Source: Paludibacteraceae bacterium
GTDB taxonomy: Bacteria > Bacteroidota > Bacteroidia > Bacteroidales > Paludibacteraceae
Length of the DNA: 64,000 nt
Reading direction: 5' to 3'
Assembly: GCA_024401555.1 (NCBI GenBank)
Contig: JAKSKV010000002.1
Coordinates: 62,001-126,000 of the forward strand
A program made the translations under genes and the position numbers. The first letter of the stretch is position 1. Each line of letters starts with the position of its first letter. Positions 1 to 5,921 of this stretch are shown here, one piece after another. Below the pieces are notes generated by a model. That model was not told the origin of the DNA, made no database searches, and worked only from the letters and a program-made list of their open reading frames with translations.

Positions 1-73
1 ATTCACCTTATAGGATACTTCCGATGAAACTTTTGTGATTTTTTCTTACTTATTGGTTTGAAAATCAACTTTG

Positions 74-829
74 TTACCGAGGACATAGTATATTCATATA
101 CTTAACTGGGCAACTAACATAATTGACAGAATCTCGATAATAAATAATTGGAATTGTATCTCCAACATTCAATGGAACATCAGATTCCAATAATTCTCTT
201 TGTCCCGACTCTTCATCGAAATATGTCCCTAGATATATACTCCTAAATTTATCATATCCGCAGTGTTTAACCCGAGCATTGGCATAAACGCCTTTTTCCA
301 TCAATAAATCGATATATTCTCCTAATGTCTCTTTTAATTCTATCTCGTATGACATCATCGTATATTTCGAGGCTTTTCTTCTGTCAAAAAATAATTGAGT
401 GGAGTCAGAATACAGGCGAGCCAACTCATCCATGCATTCTTTCGAGTTATACGAAACGCCCTTCTCCAAATAACTAAATGGAAGCGAATAGGTCATAGAA
501 TCAACCATCACATTATACTTTTTATACAGATGCATGATTCCTTTATATACAAAATAACATGCGCGACCATTGTGATAGTTGTTTGCCATAATAAGAGAAT
601 AGTCTAAATCCGTGTCATCATAGTCGTAATTAAAGGAAATCAAATCATCGTAACTATTCTCATCTCCATTTTTTATTATGGACGTTTTCAAACTATCTTC
701 ATTAACAACAATAACTGAATCCAAAGGATAATCTGAAGCGTAACTATATGTGCGAATTCCCAATAACATCATTATCACAATTAAGATGTTGCGCTGAGGT
801 TTGAGATTTGATTGTTTTTTCATGTTCAT
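74..829 (-). CDS. Exported protein of unknown function, possibly frameshifted near its end
   Basis: I do not recognise the family. The 251-residue product has a basic N-terminus and a hydrophobic stretch (about residues 14-31) typical of a signal peptide, so it is probably exported to the periplasm or outer membrane. It is the last gene of the decayed Rhs region and its ATG overlaps the stop of a small upstream ORF (TAATG). This placing suggests an immunity or toxin-associated gene, but that is inference. Near 101-105 another frame continues as VYEYTMSSVTKLIFKP and stops at 3-5; adding one A in the run at 102-103 would join both frames into a product about 23 residues longer. So the C-terminus at 74 may be a frameshift product. 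Confidence 0.55.
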   Translation of the reverse strand: MNMKKQSNLKPQRNILIVIMMLLGIRTYSYASDYPLDSVIVVNEDSLKTSIIKNGDENSYDDLISFNYDYDDTDLDYSLIMANNYHNGRACYFVYKGIMHLYKKYNVMVDSMTYSLPFSYLEKGVSYNSKECMDELARLYSDSTQLFFDRRKASKYTMMSYEIELKETLGEYIDLLMEKGVYANARVKHCGYDKFRSIYLGTYFDEESGQRELLESDVPLNVGDTIPIIYYRDSVNYVSCPVKYMNILCPR

Positions 830-990
830 TATCTATTTGGGGATTTTGACATCTTCCGTATTTGATTGTAATGCCTGGCTTGAGGCAGCTGCCCTAATTT
901 TAACCCTACGGGCACTTCTTGGCAAGTCGTTTCTAATCTGTCTTTGTTATTTTGTTTTTTCCTGACATGGTTTATTTTACGACTCATCAT
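829..990 (-). CDS. Small basic ORF, possible truncated toxin tail
   Basis: A 53-codon ORF (begins MMSRKINHVRKKQ, ends KMSKSPNR) lies between two exported-protein genes. It overlaps the end of the frameshift-extended upstream gene by 14 bases and the start of the next gene by one base (TAATG). In this region the 3' ends of toxin remnants overlap the starts of probable immunity genes, and this ORF fits that pattern. A second frame across the same bases is also open over about 36 codons, so even the coding frame is uncertain. No function can be given. Confidence 0.25.
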   Translation of the reverse strand: MMSRKINHVRKKQNNKDRLETTCQEVPVGLKLGQLPQARHYNQIRKMSKSPNR

Positions 991-1077
991 ATATAGAAAA
1001 CCTTTTCAAGTTTTCTACATTATTGGTATCCTTTAAAGAAACTTGAATATCTCCCATAAAGAATGTGGTATCATCAT

Positions 1078-1422
1078 TTACAAAAATGTCGGTAGTCCGA
1101 TAATTATATAAAACAAATGCCAAACTGAATCACGATGCGTATCATAGTATATGTTTTCCATTCCGTAAAGAACAAAATCTTTGGAGTCTATTTCTTTCTG
1201 GTCCGTAAGGCTCAAATCAATCCAATAATGATCACCGTTTACCCCCCACATTTTAGATTTTAAATATAAATTCACATCTGAATCTATAATTTTTCTTTCA
1301 ACATACGTCGTATGTGGGATATCGTCTGCGGCAAAACATATCATAACATAAATCACTGAGAATAAAAAGATCACGAAAGAAATTATGAGTAGGCATATTT
1401 TTATAATACTATTTTTTTGCAT
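1078..1422 (-). CDS. Small membrane-anchored protein, probably frameshifted (orphan immunity candidate)
   Basis: The 114-residue product starts with one strong transmembrane or signal segment (residues 7-30, LLIISFVIFLFSVIYVMIC) followed by a soluble part. The last residues (HLFYIIIGLPTFL) look out of place. A different frame starting at the same spot reads AFVLYNYRTTDIFVNDDTTF and stays open to a stop at 977-979; one extra G in the GG at 1120-1121 would make an uninterrupted protein of about 148 residues. The start codon overlaps by 14 bases the end of a toxin-like remnant (1409-1564), as expected for an immunity gene coupled to an Rhs tip. Family not recognised; immunity role is inferred from position. 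Confidence 0.5.
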   Translation of the reverse strand: MQKNSIIKICLLIISFVIFLFSVIYVMICFAADDIPHTTYVERKIIDSDVNLYLKSKMWGVNGDHYWIDLSLTDQKEIDSKDFVLYGMENIYYDTHRDSVWHLFYIIIGLPTFL

Positions 1423-1564
1423 GATTCCATCCTTTTTTACTCATTCTATATTGATAATTTATTTCACCATAGGTTGGTGCTGTTTTAAAAGCTTTTTCAT
1501 CAGAACATCCCGAATATTTACCAGTCAAAACTACTCCTATTTTCTCAAACTTCCTATACGTACT
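1409..1564 (-). pseudogene. Rhs toxin-tip remnant (C-terminal fragment)
   Basis: A minus-strand frame without a start reads through KIGVVLTGKYSGCSDEKAF to QYRMSKKGWNHAKK and stops at 1409-1411, inside the start of the next gene. Just upstream (1567-1640) a second frame holds the fragment MLIYMWTDYNTAAFSNQL ending in a stop. I read these as broken pieces of the C-terminal end of a toxin tip whose body has been lost. The family is not recognisable; the overlap with the following membrane-protein gene is the main support. Confidence 0.35.
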
Positions 1565-1665
1565 TTACCATAGGCTTACAACTGGTTCGAAAAAGCGGCA
1601 GTATTATAATCTGTCCACATATAAATCAACATATCATTTATGAAATGTATAATGATCCTTTGTTC

Positions 1666-2094
1666 CTACTTCATCAAATCCATCACATTTAATTTTCTTT
1701 TAGTTTCCGCACTAACTTTTTGATAAACAGAATGAAAGTAATACCCTTTATTTCCAAGTATATATATGTCATCAATAAATCCAAACTTGTTATAACGTAC
1801 AATACAACTATCCATTCTCCATGATCCTAAGCTTGATTTTGCGTCTAAATTCAAATCATCAGACAAAGACAAAATCGGCTTTAATTGAGCACCGTCAAAA
1901 CAATCAGTTCTATTATATAAAACTGGTAATAGTAATTTATTGATAAATTCAAGTTCAACAAAATGTCCAGTAAGACATCCTATTTCGCAGTCATCAGGAC
2001 ATGAAAAAACAATAATTTTTTCTCTATCTCTTAAAAAGAAATATACAAATACTCCTAACAATAAAGAAATGGATAAAACAATCATTTTTTTCAT
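1666..2094 (-). CDS. Small membrane-anchored protein, probable immunity partner
   Basis: The 142-residue product has an N-terminal membrane segment or signal (residues 4-21) with a short charged stop (RDREK), then a soluble domain with a cysteine-rich stretch (SCPDDCEIGC). Its ATG overlaps the TGA of an upstream toxin remnant (ATGA at 2091-2094), the arrangement expected for translationally coupled toxin and immunity genes. I see no frameshift in it. The family is not recognised, so the immunity role rests on the coupling and on the Rhs setting. Confidence 0.5.
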   Translation of the reverse strand: MKKMIVLSISLLLGVFVYFFLRDREKIIVFSCPDDCEIGCLTGHFVELEFINKLLLPVLYNRTDCFDGAQLKPILSLSDDLNLDAKSSLGSWRMDSCIVRYNKFGFIDDIYILGNKGYYFHSVYQKVSAETKRKLNVMDLMK

Positions 2095-2440
2095 TTTCGT
2101 GTACCTTTTAAAGTTGAAACTCTGTCTTTTGATGGCACAATCACATCATCATTATTGGGATCTTTATTGTAAGGACAATAAAAATTAATGCCATACTGTG
2201 CATTCTTATCCATAGACGATTGTCCCCCATTGAACTCGTACATTATATACCCTAATTGTTCCTTTTGTTAGTTTTGAAATGTTCTCTACCAATTTACCAA
2301 GACCAGAACGACACGAAACTAAATCAAAATTAGCCTTTTCAGTAAAACTTTCCTTATTAAATTCACTACCATCTAAATTTTCAGTGAATTTATCCTCTAT
2401 ATTACCTTCCTTGAAATCTTTGACATAATACCACCACCGA
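2091..2440 (-). pseudogene. Rhs toxin-tip remnant with internal frameshift
   Basis: Two overlapping minus-strand frames together make one toxin-like tail. The first (about 2440 down to 2206) reads DFKEGNIEDKF, then FDLVSCRSGLGKLVENISKL, a pattern like the 'hxxSCxSG' motif seen near the end of some polymorphic toxins. The second (2267 down to 2091) reads GYIMYEFNGGQSSMDKNAQY and NFYCPYNKD and ends in a TGA that overlaps the ATG of the next gene. A single indel between 2206 and 2267 would join them. There is no Rhs core in front; instead the fragment is fused to the end of the previous membrane-protein gene near 2430. Confidence 0.45.
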
Positions 2441-2689
2441 AAGTATTGATATTTCTGCAATTGCAGCAGGAAGAGAGAATGGGCCAAACATTATATCAAA
2501 AGGAAATGGCCAAAGATGCCAAATAATTTGAGACAATGCTATTGAAAAAAACAATTGTAAAATAATCAACAATATTAACATCCTTGTTTGAATATGTTTT
2601 TTTAGGATAAGAACAGATACAATTGTACCTATAAAAAAGCATACAAAACCTAAATAAATATTAATGATTAAAAATTCCATAATAATCAT
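2402..2689 (-). CDS. Small integral membrane protein, probable immunity protein of the Rhs toxin
   Basis: The 95-residue product is mostly hydrophobic, with about three membrane helices (residues 5-27, 36-55 and 64-88). Its ATG overlaps the TGA that ends the frameshifted toxin domain upstream (ATGA at 2686-2689), so toxin and membrane protein were probably translationally coupled. Small polytopic proteins are common immunity partners of exported toxins, and I infer that role. The last residues (LCQRFQGR) run into sequence belonging to the next toxin remnant, so the natural C-terminus may have been lost. Confidence 0.5.
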   Translation of the reverse strand: MIIMEFLIINIYLGFVCFFIGTIVSVLILKKHIQTRMLILLIILQLFFSIALSQIIWHLWPFPFDIMFGPFSLPAAIAEISILSVVVLCQRFQGR

Positions 2690-2943
2690 TTATCATCATT
2701 ATCGTATAGTATTTTCTGCCATAATGACTGTTCTATCTTCACACCATTTTCAGGACTATATAAAACTGTTTTATGAGGTAGTTCTATAGCAATTCCTTCT
2801 TTTGAATAGTGTACTTTTGGAAATTCACTTTGATATTCTCCAATCATACTGACAGGTCGAGGATCCAGAAGTGTAGGAGTATCTACATTTTTGTCTTGCT
2901 TTATGACATCATCTGCAAAAGTACCACAGTTATTAGTGAGTAG
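2686..2943 (-). pseudogene. Out-of-frame 3' part of the Rhs toxin domain
   Basis: After the stop of the Rhs ORF at 2933, a shifted frame reads NNCGTFADDVIKQDKNVDTP and goes on to QSLWQKILYDNDDK, ending in TGA at 2686-2688. The NNCxxF motif is what a permuted papain-like (LRAT/NlpC-type) enzyme would carry as its nucleophile cysteine; the matching histidine (GHAGVLLI) is in the first frame. This frame is closed by a TAG at 2944-2946 and the first frame by a TAA at 2933-2935, so the shift must lie within about ten bases; removing one T near 2935 joins the frames. Confidence 0.6.
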
Positions 2944-3511
2944 CTATATGGAGTTCTATTTTTTTGTTATTCTCTGCTAATTTACCTTTAGCATAATCAT
3001 TCATCACTTTGAAATTATTACTCCTAACATAAGCACCTTCCAATCTTTGTTCTTTTCCACTTGTTTTAGATATTTCGCCTAGAGCCTCGTATAAGCTTCT
3101 AACTGTAGGAATCCCATCTTCCATTTTCACATTAGGTATTTTATAGTGGCGAACTATACCTAATTTATTTTTATCATATCTTCCATACTCATAGTATTTT
3201 GTGACACCTTTTTTGTCAATTAATAAAACTCCAGCATGTCCAGTATAAGGATATCCATCTGCTTTGTAATCTGGGAACGTAATAAATATTGCATCCCTTC
3301 CATCGGGATCCACCAACTTCACCGGGTTCCCCGCACAATAATTGTACGGGCTCATCCCAACGTACTTCTCGAAGAGCGGATCAACAGATAACCACGTCGT
3401 TCCAGTCGGGTCGAGGTACCTCGCTCCGTAGTAATAGAGTCCGGTCTCCTCGTCGAGCTCCTTGGCGTTGAACCGGTACGGCGGAACCCCCTTGTTATCG
3501 GACTCCTCCAC
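2933..3511 (-). CDS. Rhs core end plus papain-like toxin tip, 5'-truncated and frameshifted
   Basis: Residues 11-70 are the typical end of an Rhs repeat core: YRFNAKELDEETGLYYYGAR, then LDPTG, DPLFEKY, the N-rich YNYCAGNPVKLVDPDGRD hinge where tips are exchanged. After that comes a new domain with GHAGVLLIDKKGV, matching the histidine half of a permuted papain-like fold. The ORF then stops after HIATH at 2933; the cysteine half lies in another frame (2686-2943). The Rhs body is absent: in the same frame upstream the core reads YIPYGEIFVE back to a TAA at 3554-3556, and beyond that VTDRGEAVPRG in the 38-bp repeat. So this is a broken, headless tip and almost surely not an active toxin. The core is visibly more GC-rich than the tip. 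Confidence 0.7.
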   Translation of the reverse strand: MEESDNKGVPPYRFNAKELDEETGLYYYGARYLDPTGTTWLSVDPLFEKYVGMSPYNYCAGNPVKLVDPDGRDAIFITFPDYKADGYPYTGHAGVLLIDKKGVTKYYEYGRYDKNKLGIVRHYKIPNVKMEDGIPTVRSLYEALGEISKTSGKEQRLEGAYVRSNNFKVMNDYAKGKLAENNKKIELHIATH

Positions 3512-3557
3512 GAAGATTTCTCCGTACGGGATGTAGGAGATACTTCGCGGCAGTTAC

Positions 3558-3595
3558 TCACCCCTGGGCACGGCTTCGCCACGGTCGGTGACAGG
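3558..3595 (-). repeat. 38-bp Rhs-core repeat, copy 3
   Basis: This copy differs from copy 1 (4811) by one base. On the minus strand it encodes VTDRGEAVPRG in the same frame as the Rhs core that follows, with one TAA stop between them. This shows that the repeat is a piece of the Rhs core just upstream of the YIPYGE segment. Confidence 0.75.
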
Positions 3596-3613
3596 GGGTG
3601 GAAGAGAATTAAG

Positions 3614-4150
3614 TTATTTAAAAATTATATTCCAATCGTCTTTTAAGTTGTCGAGCCTCCATGTTTCAATAACACTTTGTATACAATACAGATAGGAGAA
3701 ACAATTAGTCGATTCGGAATATTTGTAGCAAAAAACATGTGAAGCACCTCCTACGATTTTCCAATCTTTACTACGGACACCATACTCTTCTACTTTAACA
3801 TAGAATCTTGCATCCCAATCTTTATCAAAAGCAATACTTTTCATTTTGTAAATATGGAAACCACCATATTCTCTAGATATTCGGTCAATTGAGAATGGTT
3901 GAATCACCTTATACCCATTTAGAGAATCTATTTTTAATCTTTCTTTGTTATCTCGAATCACGTAAACAATATGATGATACATAGAATCTTCATTTGCCTC
4001 CTTCTGTGCCTTCTCCAGTGCTTCAACATTTTCAAAAATCAAATGTCCGATCACATCTTTGTAGAGACTATCTGTTGAGCAGATACAATCACAGGCCCAT
4101 ACTGAACAATATGAACTAATTAAAAACAATATTGAATATAATTGTTTCAT
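3614..4150 (-). CDS. Exported protein, paralogue of the upstream gene (orphan Rhs-cassette gene)
   Basis: Starting at the ATG at 4150 the product has 178 residues and a clean signal peptide (MKQLYSILFLISSYCSVWA). An upstream start at 4198 would only add translation of the Rhs-core repeat (MAKPCLGV), so I reject it. The mature part is closely similar over its whole length to the product of 4242-4787 (shared: SMYHHIVY, IRDNKE, REYGGF, KMKSIAFDK, YKYSESTNCFSYLYC). No known domain is recognised. Its place after an Rhs-core repeat and before an Rhs tip suggests a duplicated immunity protein, which is inference. Confidence 0.6.
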   Translation of the reverse strand: MKQLYSILFLISSYCSVWACDCICSTDSLYKDVIGHLIFENVEALEKAQKEANEDSMYHHIVYVIRDNKERLKIDSLNGYKVIQPFSIDRISREYGGFHIYKMKSIAFDKDWDARFYVKVEEYGVRSKDWKIVGGASHVFCYKYSESTNCFSYLYCIQSVIETWRLDNLKDDWNIIFK

Positions 4151-4173
4151 ACCGATATTGTCATTATTTATAG

Positions 4174-4211
4174 TCACCCCTAGGCACGGCTTCGCCATGG
4201 TCGGTGACAGG
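4174..4211 (-). repeat. 38-bp Rhs-core repeat, copy 2
   Basis: One base different from copy 1. On the minus strand it reads VTDHGEAVPRGDYK and then stops, followed 20 bases later by the ATG of an orphan gene. With its flanking base it forms a GTCACC ... GGTGAC inverted repeat. Confidence 0.75.
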
Positions 4212-4241
4212 GAGAAAACATATTCAAAATATGTGAATAAG

Positions 4242-4787
4242 TTATTTAAATATTTTATTCCAATCGTTCATTAAGTTATCGAGTCCCCTTGTCCATGTAT
4301 CAATAACACCTTGTGTACAATACAGATAAGAGAAACAATTTGTTGATTCGGAATATTTGTAACAAAAAATATGTCCAGTGCCTCCAATTATTTTCCAATC
4401 CTCACTACGGACGCAAAACTCTTCAATTGTAACATAGAATCTTGTACCCCAATTTTTATCAAAAGCAATACTTTTCATTTTAAAAATACTGATGAAACCA
4501 CCATACTCTCTAGAGACATAGTCAATGGAGATTGGTTGAACGACCTTATACCCTCTTAGTGAATCTATCTCTAATATTTCTTTGTTATCTCGAATCAGAT
4601 AAACAATATGATGATACATAGAATCTTTATTCGCCTCCTTCAGAGCCTTCTCCTGTTCTTCAACATTTTCAACAACCAAATGTTCGACCACATCCTTATA
4701 GAGACTTTCTGTTGAGTAAATACAATCACTTGCCCATATTGAACTATATGAACAAATTAAAAACATTACTGAAAATAAATGTTTCAT
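4242..4787 (-). CDS. Exported protein, first of two tandem paralogues (orphan Rhs-cassette gene)
   Basis: I choose the ATG at 4787 because it opens a signal peptide (MKHLFSVMFLICSYSSIWA) just like the downstream paralogue; the longer ORF to 4853 runs through the Rhs-core repeat. The mature protein of about 160 residues has no recognised domain and keeps four cysteines with its paralogue (two in CFSYLYC). It is the first gene after a promoter-like TATCTTTG box (4883-4890). The two paralogues each follow a copy of the repeat, so the unit (about 637 bp) was duplicated. A role as immunity protein against an Rhs toxin is plausible but unproven. Confidence 0.6.
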   Translation of the reverse strand: MKHLFSVMFLICSYSSIWASDCIYSTESLYKDVVEHLVVENVEEQEKALKEANKDSMYHHIVYLIRDNKEILEIDSLRGYKVVQPISIDYVSREYGGFISIFKMKSIAFDKNWGTRFYVTIEEFCVRSEDWKIIGGTGHIFCYKYSESTNCFSYLYCTQGVIDTWTRGLDNLMNDWNKIFK

Positions 4788-4810
4788 ACCGATATTGCCA
4801 TTATTTATAG

Positions 4811-4848
4811 TCACCCCTGGGCACGGCTTCGCCATGGTCGGTGACAGG
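4811..4848 (-). repeat. 38-bp Rhs-core repeat, copy 1
   Basis: First copy in the direction of transcription. On the minus strand it encodes VTDHGEAVPRG, a match to the Rhs-core stretch just before YIPYGE, followed by DYK and a stop. With one flanking base its ends form a GTCACC ... GGTGAC inverted repeat (4810-4815 and 4840-4845). Confidence 0.75.
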
Positions 4849-4882
4849 CCCAAACCAGTTCTTGATAATATAGGAAGTACCT

Positions 4883-4890
4883 CAAAGATA
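4883..4890 (-). promoter_or_regulatory. -7 box for the Rhs remnant array
   Basis: TATCTTTG on the minus strand fits the Bacteroidota -7 consensus TAnnTTTG. It lies about 100 bases before the first orphan gene and only about 35 bases before repeat copy 1. No convincing TTTG -33 element is seen. Confidence 0.4.
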
Positions 4891-5085
4891 ATATTAAATA
4901 ATCAATTTCATTGATTTCCTATCAATTAATCTATCTCGGCATAGAATCCATACGGGGAATCAATGATAAACAAAAATCAATCACAACGCCCTTGACTCCT
5001 GATACATTGACTAGGATCTCGACAGCGCGAAGAAGATTCTGCGCTAAAAAAGAGCCCCACGCTTTTATTAGAGATATAAATGATG

Positions 5086-5093
5086 TAATTTTG
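5086..5093 (+). promoter_or_regulatory. -7 box for tsaB
   Basis: TAATTTTG fits TAnnTTTG and sits about 60 bases before the chosen tsaB start; a TTTT at 5063-5066 could serve as a weak -33 element. The stretch 4891-5085 between the two divergent promoters holds nothing else that I can recognise. Confidence 0.4.
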
Positions 5094-5154
5094 CAACGAG
5101 GTTCTCGGCAAACAGATTCCGTGAATTATCATGAAAAAAGGCAACTTAGTTAAG

Positions 5155-5850
5155 ATGGCAAATATCATTTTGATCGACACCTCCACGGAGGTTTGTTCCG
5201 TCGCCCTATCCAACAACGGCAAGATTGTTTTGGAAAAGGTAAGCGACGAGAGTATGAACCACTCGGTTCTGCTGGCAAAATACATTCAAGAACTGACAGA
5301 AGAGATGCGTCAACAAGGCATCCAAGCAGACGCAGTCGCAGTTAGCTGTGGACCAGGCTCATACACGGGCCTACGCATCGGCGTGTCCACTGCGAAGGGA
5401 CTCTGTTTCGGTGCAGGTATTCCCCTTCTCGCCGTAAACACACTCCAAGTGATGTCTCAAGGTTACCTCAACCGTCACGGCGCAGTGGCAGAGGGTACAT
5501 GGATGTGTCCAATGATCGACGCGCGTAGAATGGAGGTTTACACCGCCTTCTACGACAACAGCCTATCATTACAAAGAGAGATCTCCGCAGACATCATCGA
5601 CAGTGAATCATACAGCGACATCTTGGACAGCCACAAGATCATCTGCTTCGGGAACGGATCATCCAAATGCAAGGATACCCTCACCCACCCTAACGTTTCA
5701 TTCGTCGATGGCATCACTCCTCTCGCCGCTGACATGGCGAAACTGGCGGAGGCTGCCTACGAGAAAAAAGAGTTCCAAGATGTAGCCTATTTCGAACCCT
5801 TCTACTTAAAGGAGTTTGTGGCTACGGTGAGTAAGAATAAGTTGATGTAA
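5155..5850 (+). CDS. tsaB: tRNA t6A biosynthesis protein TsaB
   Basis: TsaB is the non-catalytic partner of TsaD in the cytoplasmic complex that puts threonylcarbamoyl on A37 of ANN-decoding tRNAs. The protein has the ASKHA-type N-terminal lobe: IILIDTSTEVCSVAL at residues 3-17, MNHS around residue 40 and SCGPGSYTGLRIGVSTAKG around residues 65-85, the family signature. The length of 231 residues is normal. I start at 5155 (MANIILID) rather than the in-frame ATG at 5131, because family members begin a few residues before the DTS motif. It is a single gene, divergent from the Rhs remnants and convergent with the glycan cluster. Confidence 0.9.
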   Translation: MANIILIDTSTEVCSVALSNNGKIVLEKVSDESMNHSVLLAKYIQELTEEMRQQGIQADAVAVSCGPGSYTGLRIGVSTAKGLCFGAGIPLLAVNTLQVMSQGYLNRHGAVAEGTWMCPMIDARRMEVYTAFYDNSLSLQREISADIIDSESYSDILDSHKIICFGNGSSKCKDTLTHPNVSFVDGITPLAADMAKLAEAAYEKKEFQDVAYFEPFYLKEFVATVSKNKLM

Positions 5851-5870
5851 AAGATTTGTATAAAACGAAG

Positions 5871-5897
5871 GAAGGCGTGTCCAATGGGCACGCCTTC
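5871..5897. terminator. Bidirectional terminator between tsaB and glf
   Basis: GAAGGCGTGTCC and GGGCACGCCTTC form a 12-bp stem (one G-T pair) around the loop AAT, followed by TCTGTTTT on the plus strand. It ends tsaB and, from the other side, the glf end of the glycan cluster. Confidence 0.7.
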
Positions 5898-5921
5898 TCT
5901 GTTTTAGATAATAATCGATTG

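Noticed and set aside
3352..3582. A 76-codon minus-strand ORF (MAKPCPGVSNCREV) over the Rhs core
   Set aside because: It is another frame of the Rhs core and the repeat; the true core frame is clear from YRFNAKELDEETG.
4788..4853. Upstream extension of the first orphan gene (MGLSPTMAKPCPGV)
   Set aside because: This is translation of the Rhs-core repeat in a different frame from the core; the signal peptide starts at the ATG at 4787.
4911..5153. An 80-codon plus-strand ORF before tsaB
   Set aside because: It runs across the tsaB promoter candidate and into the tsaB start, with no recognisable features.
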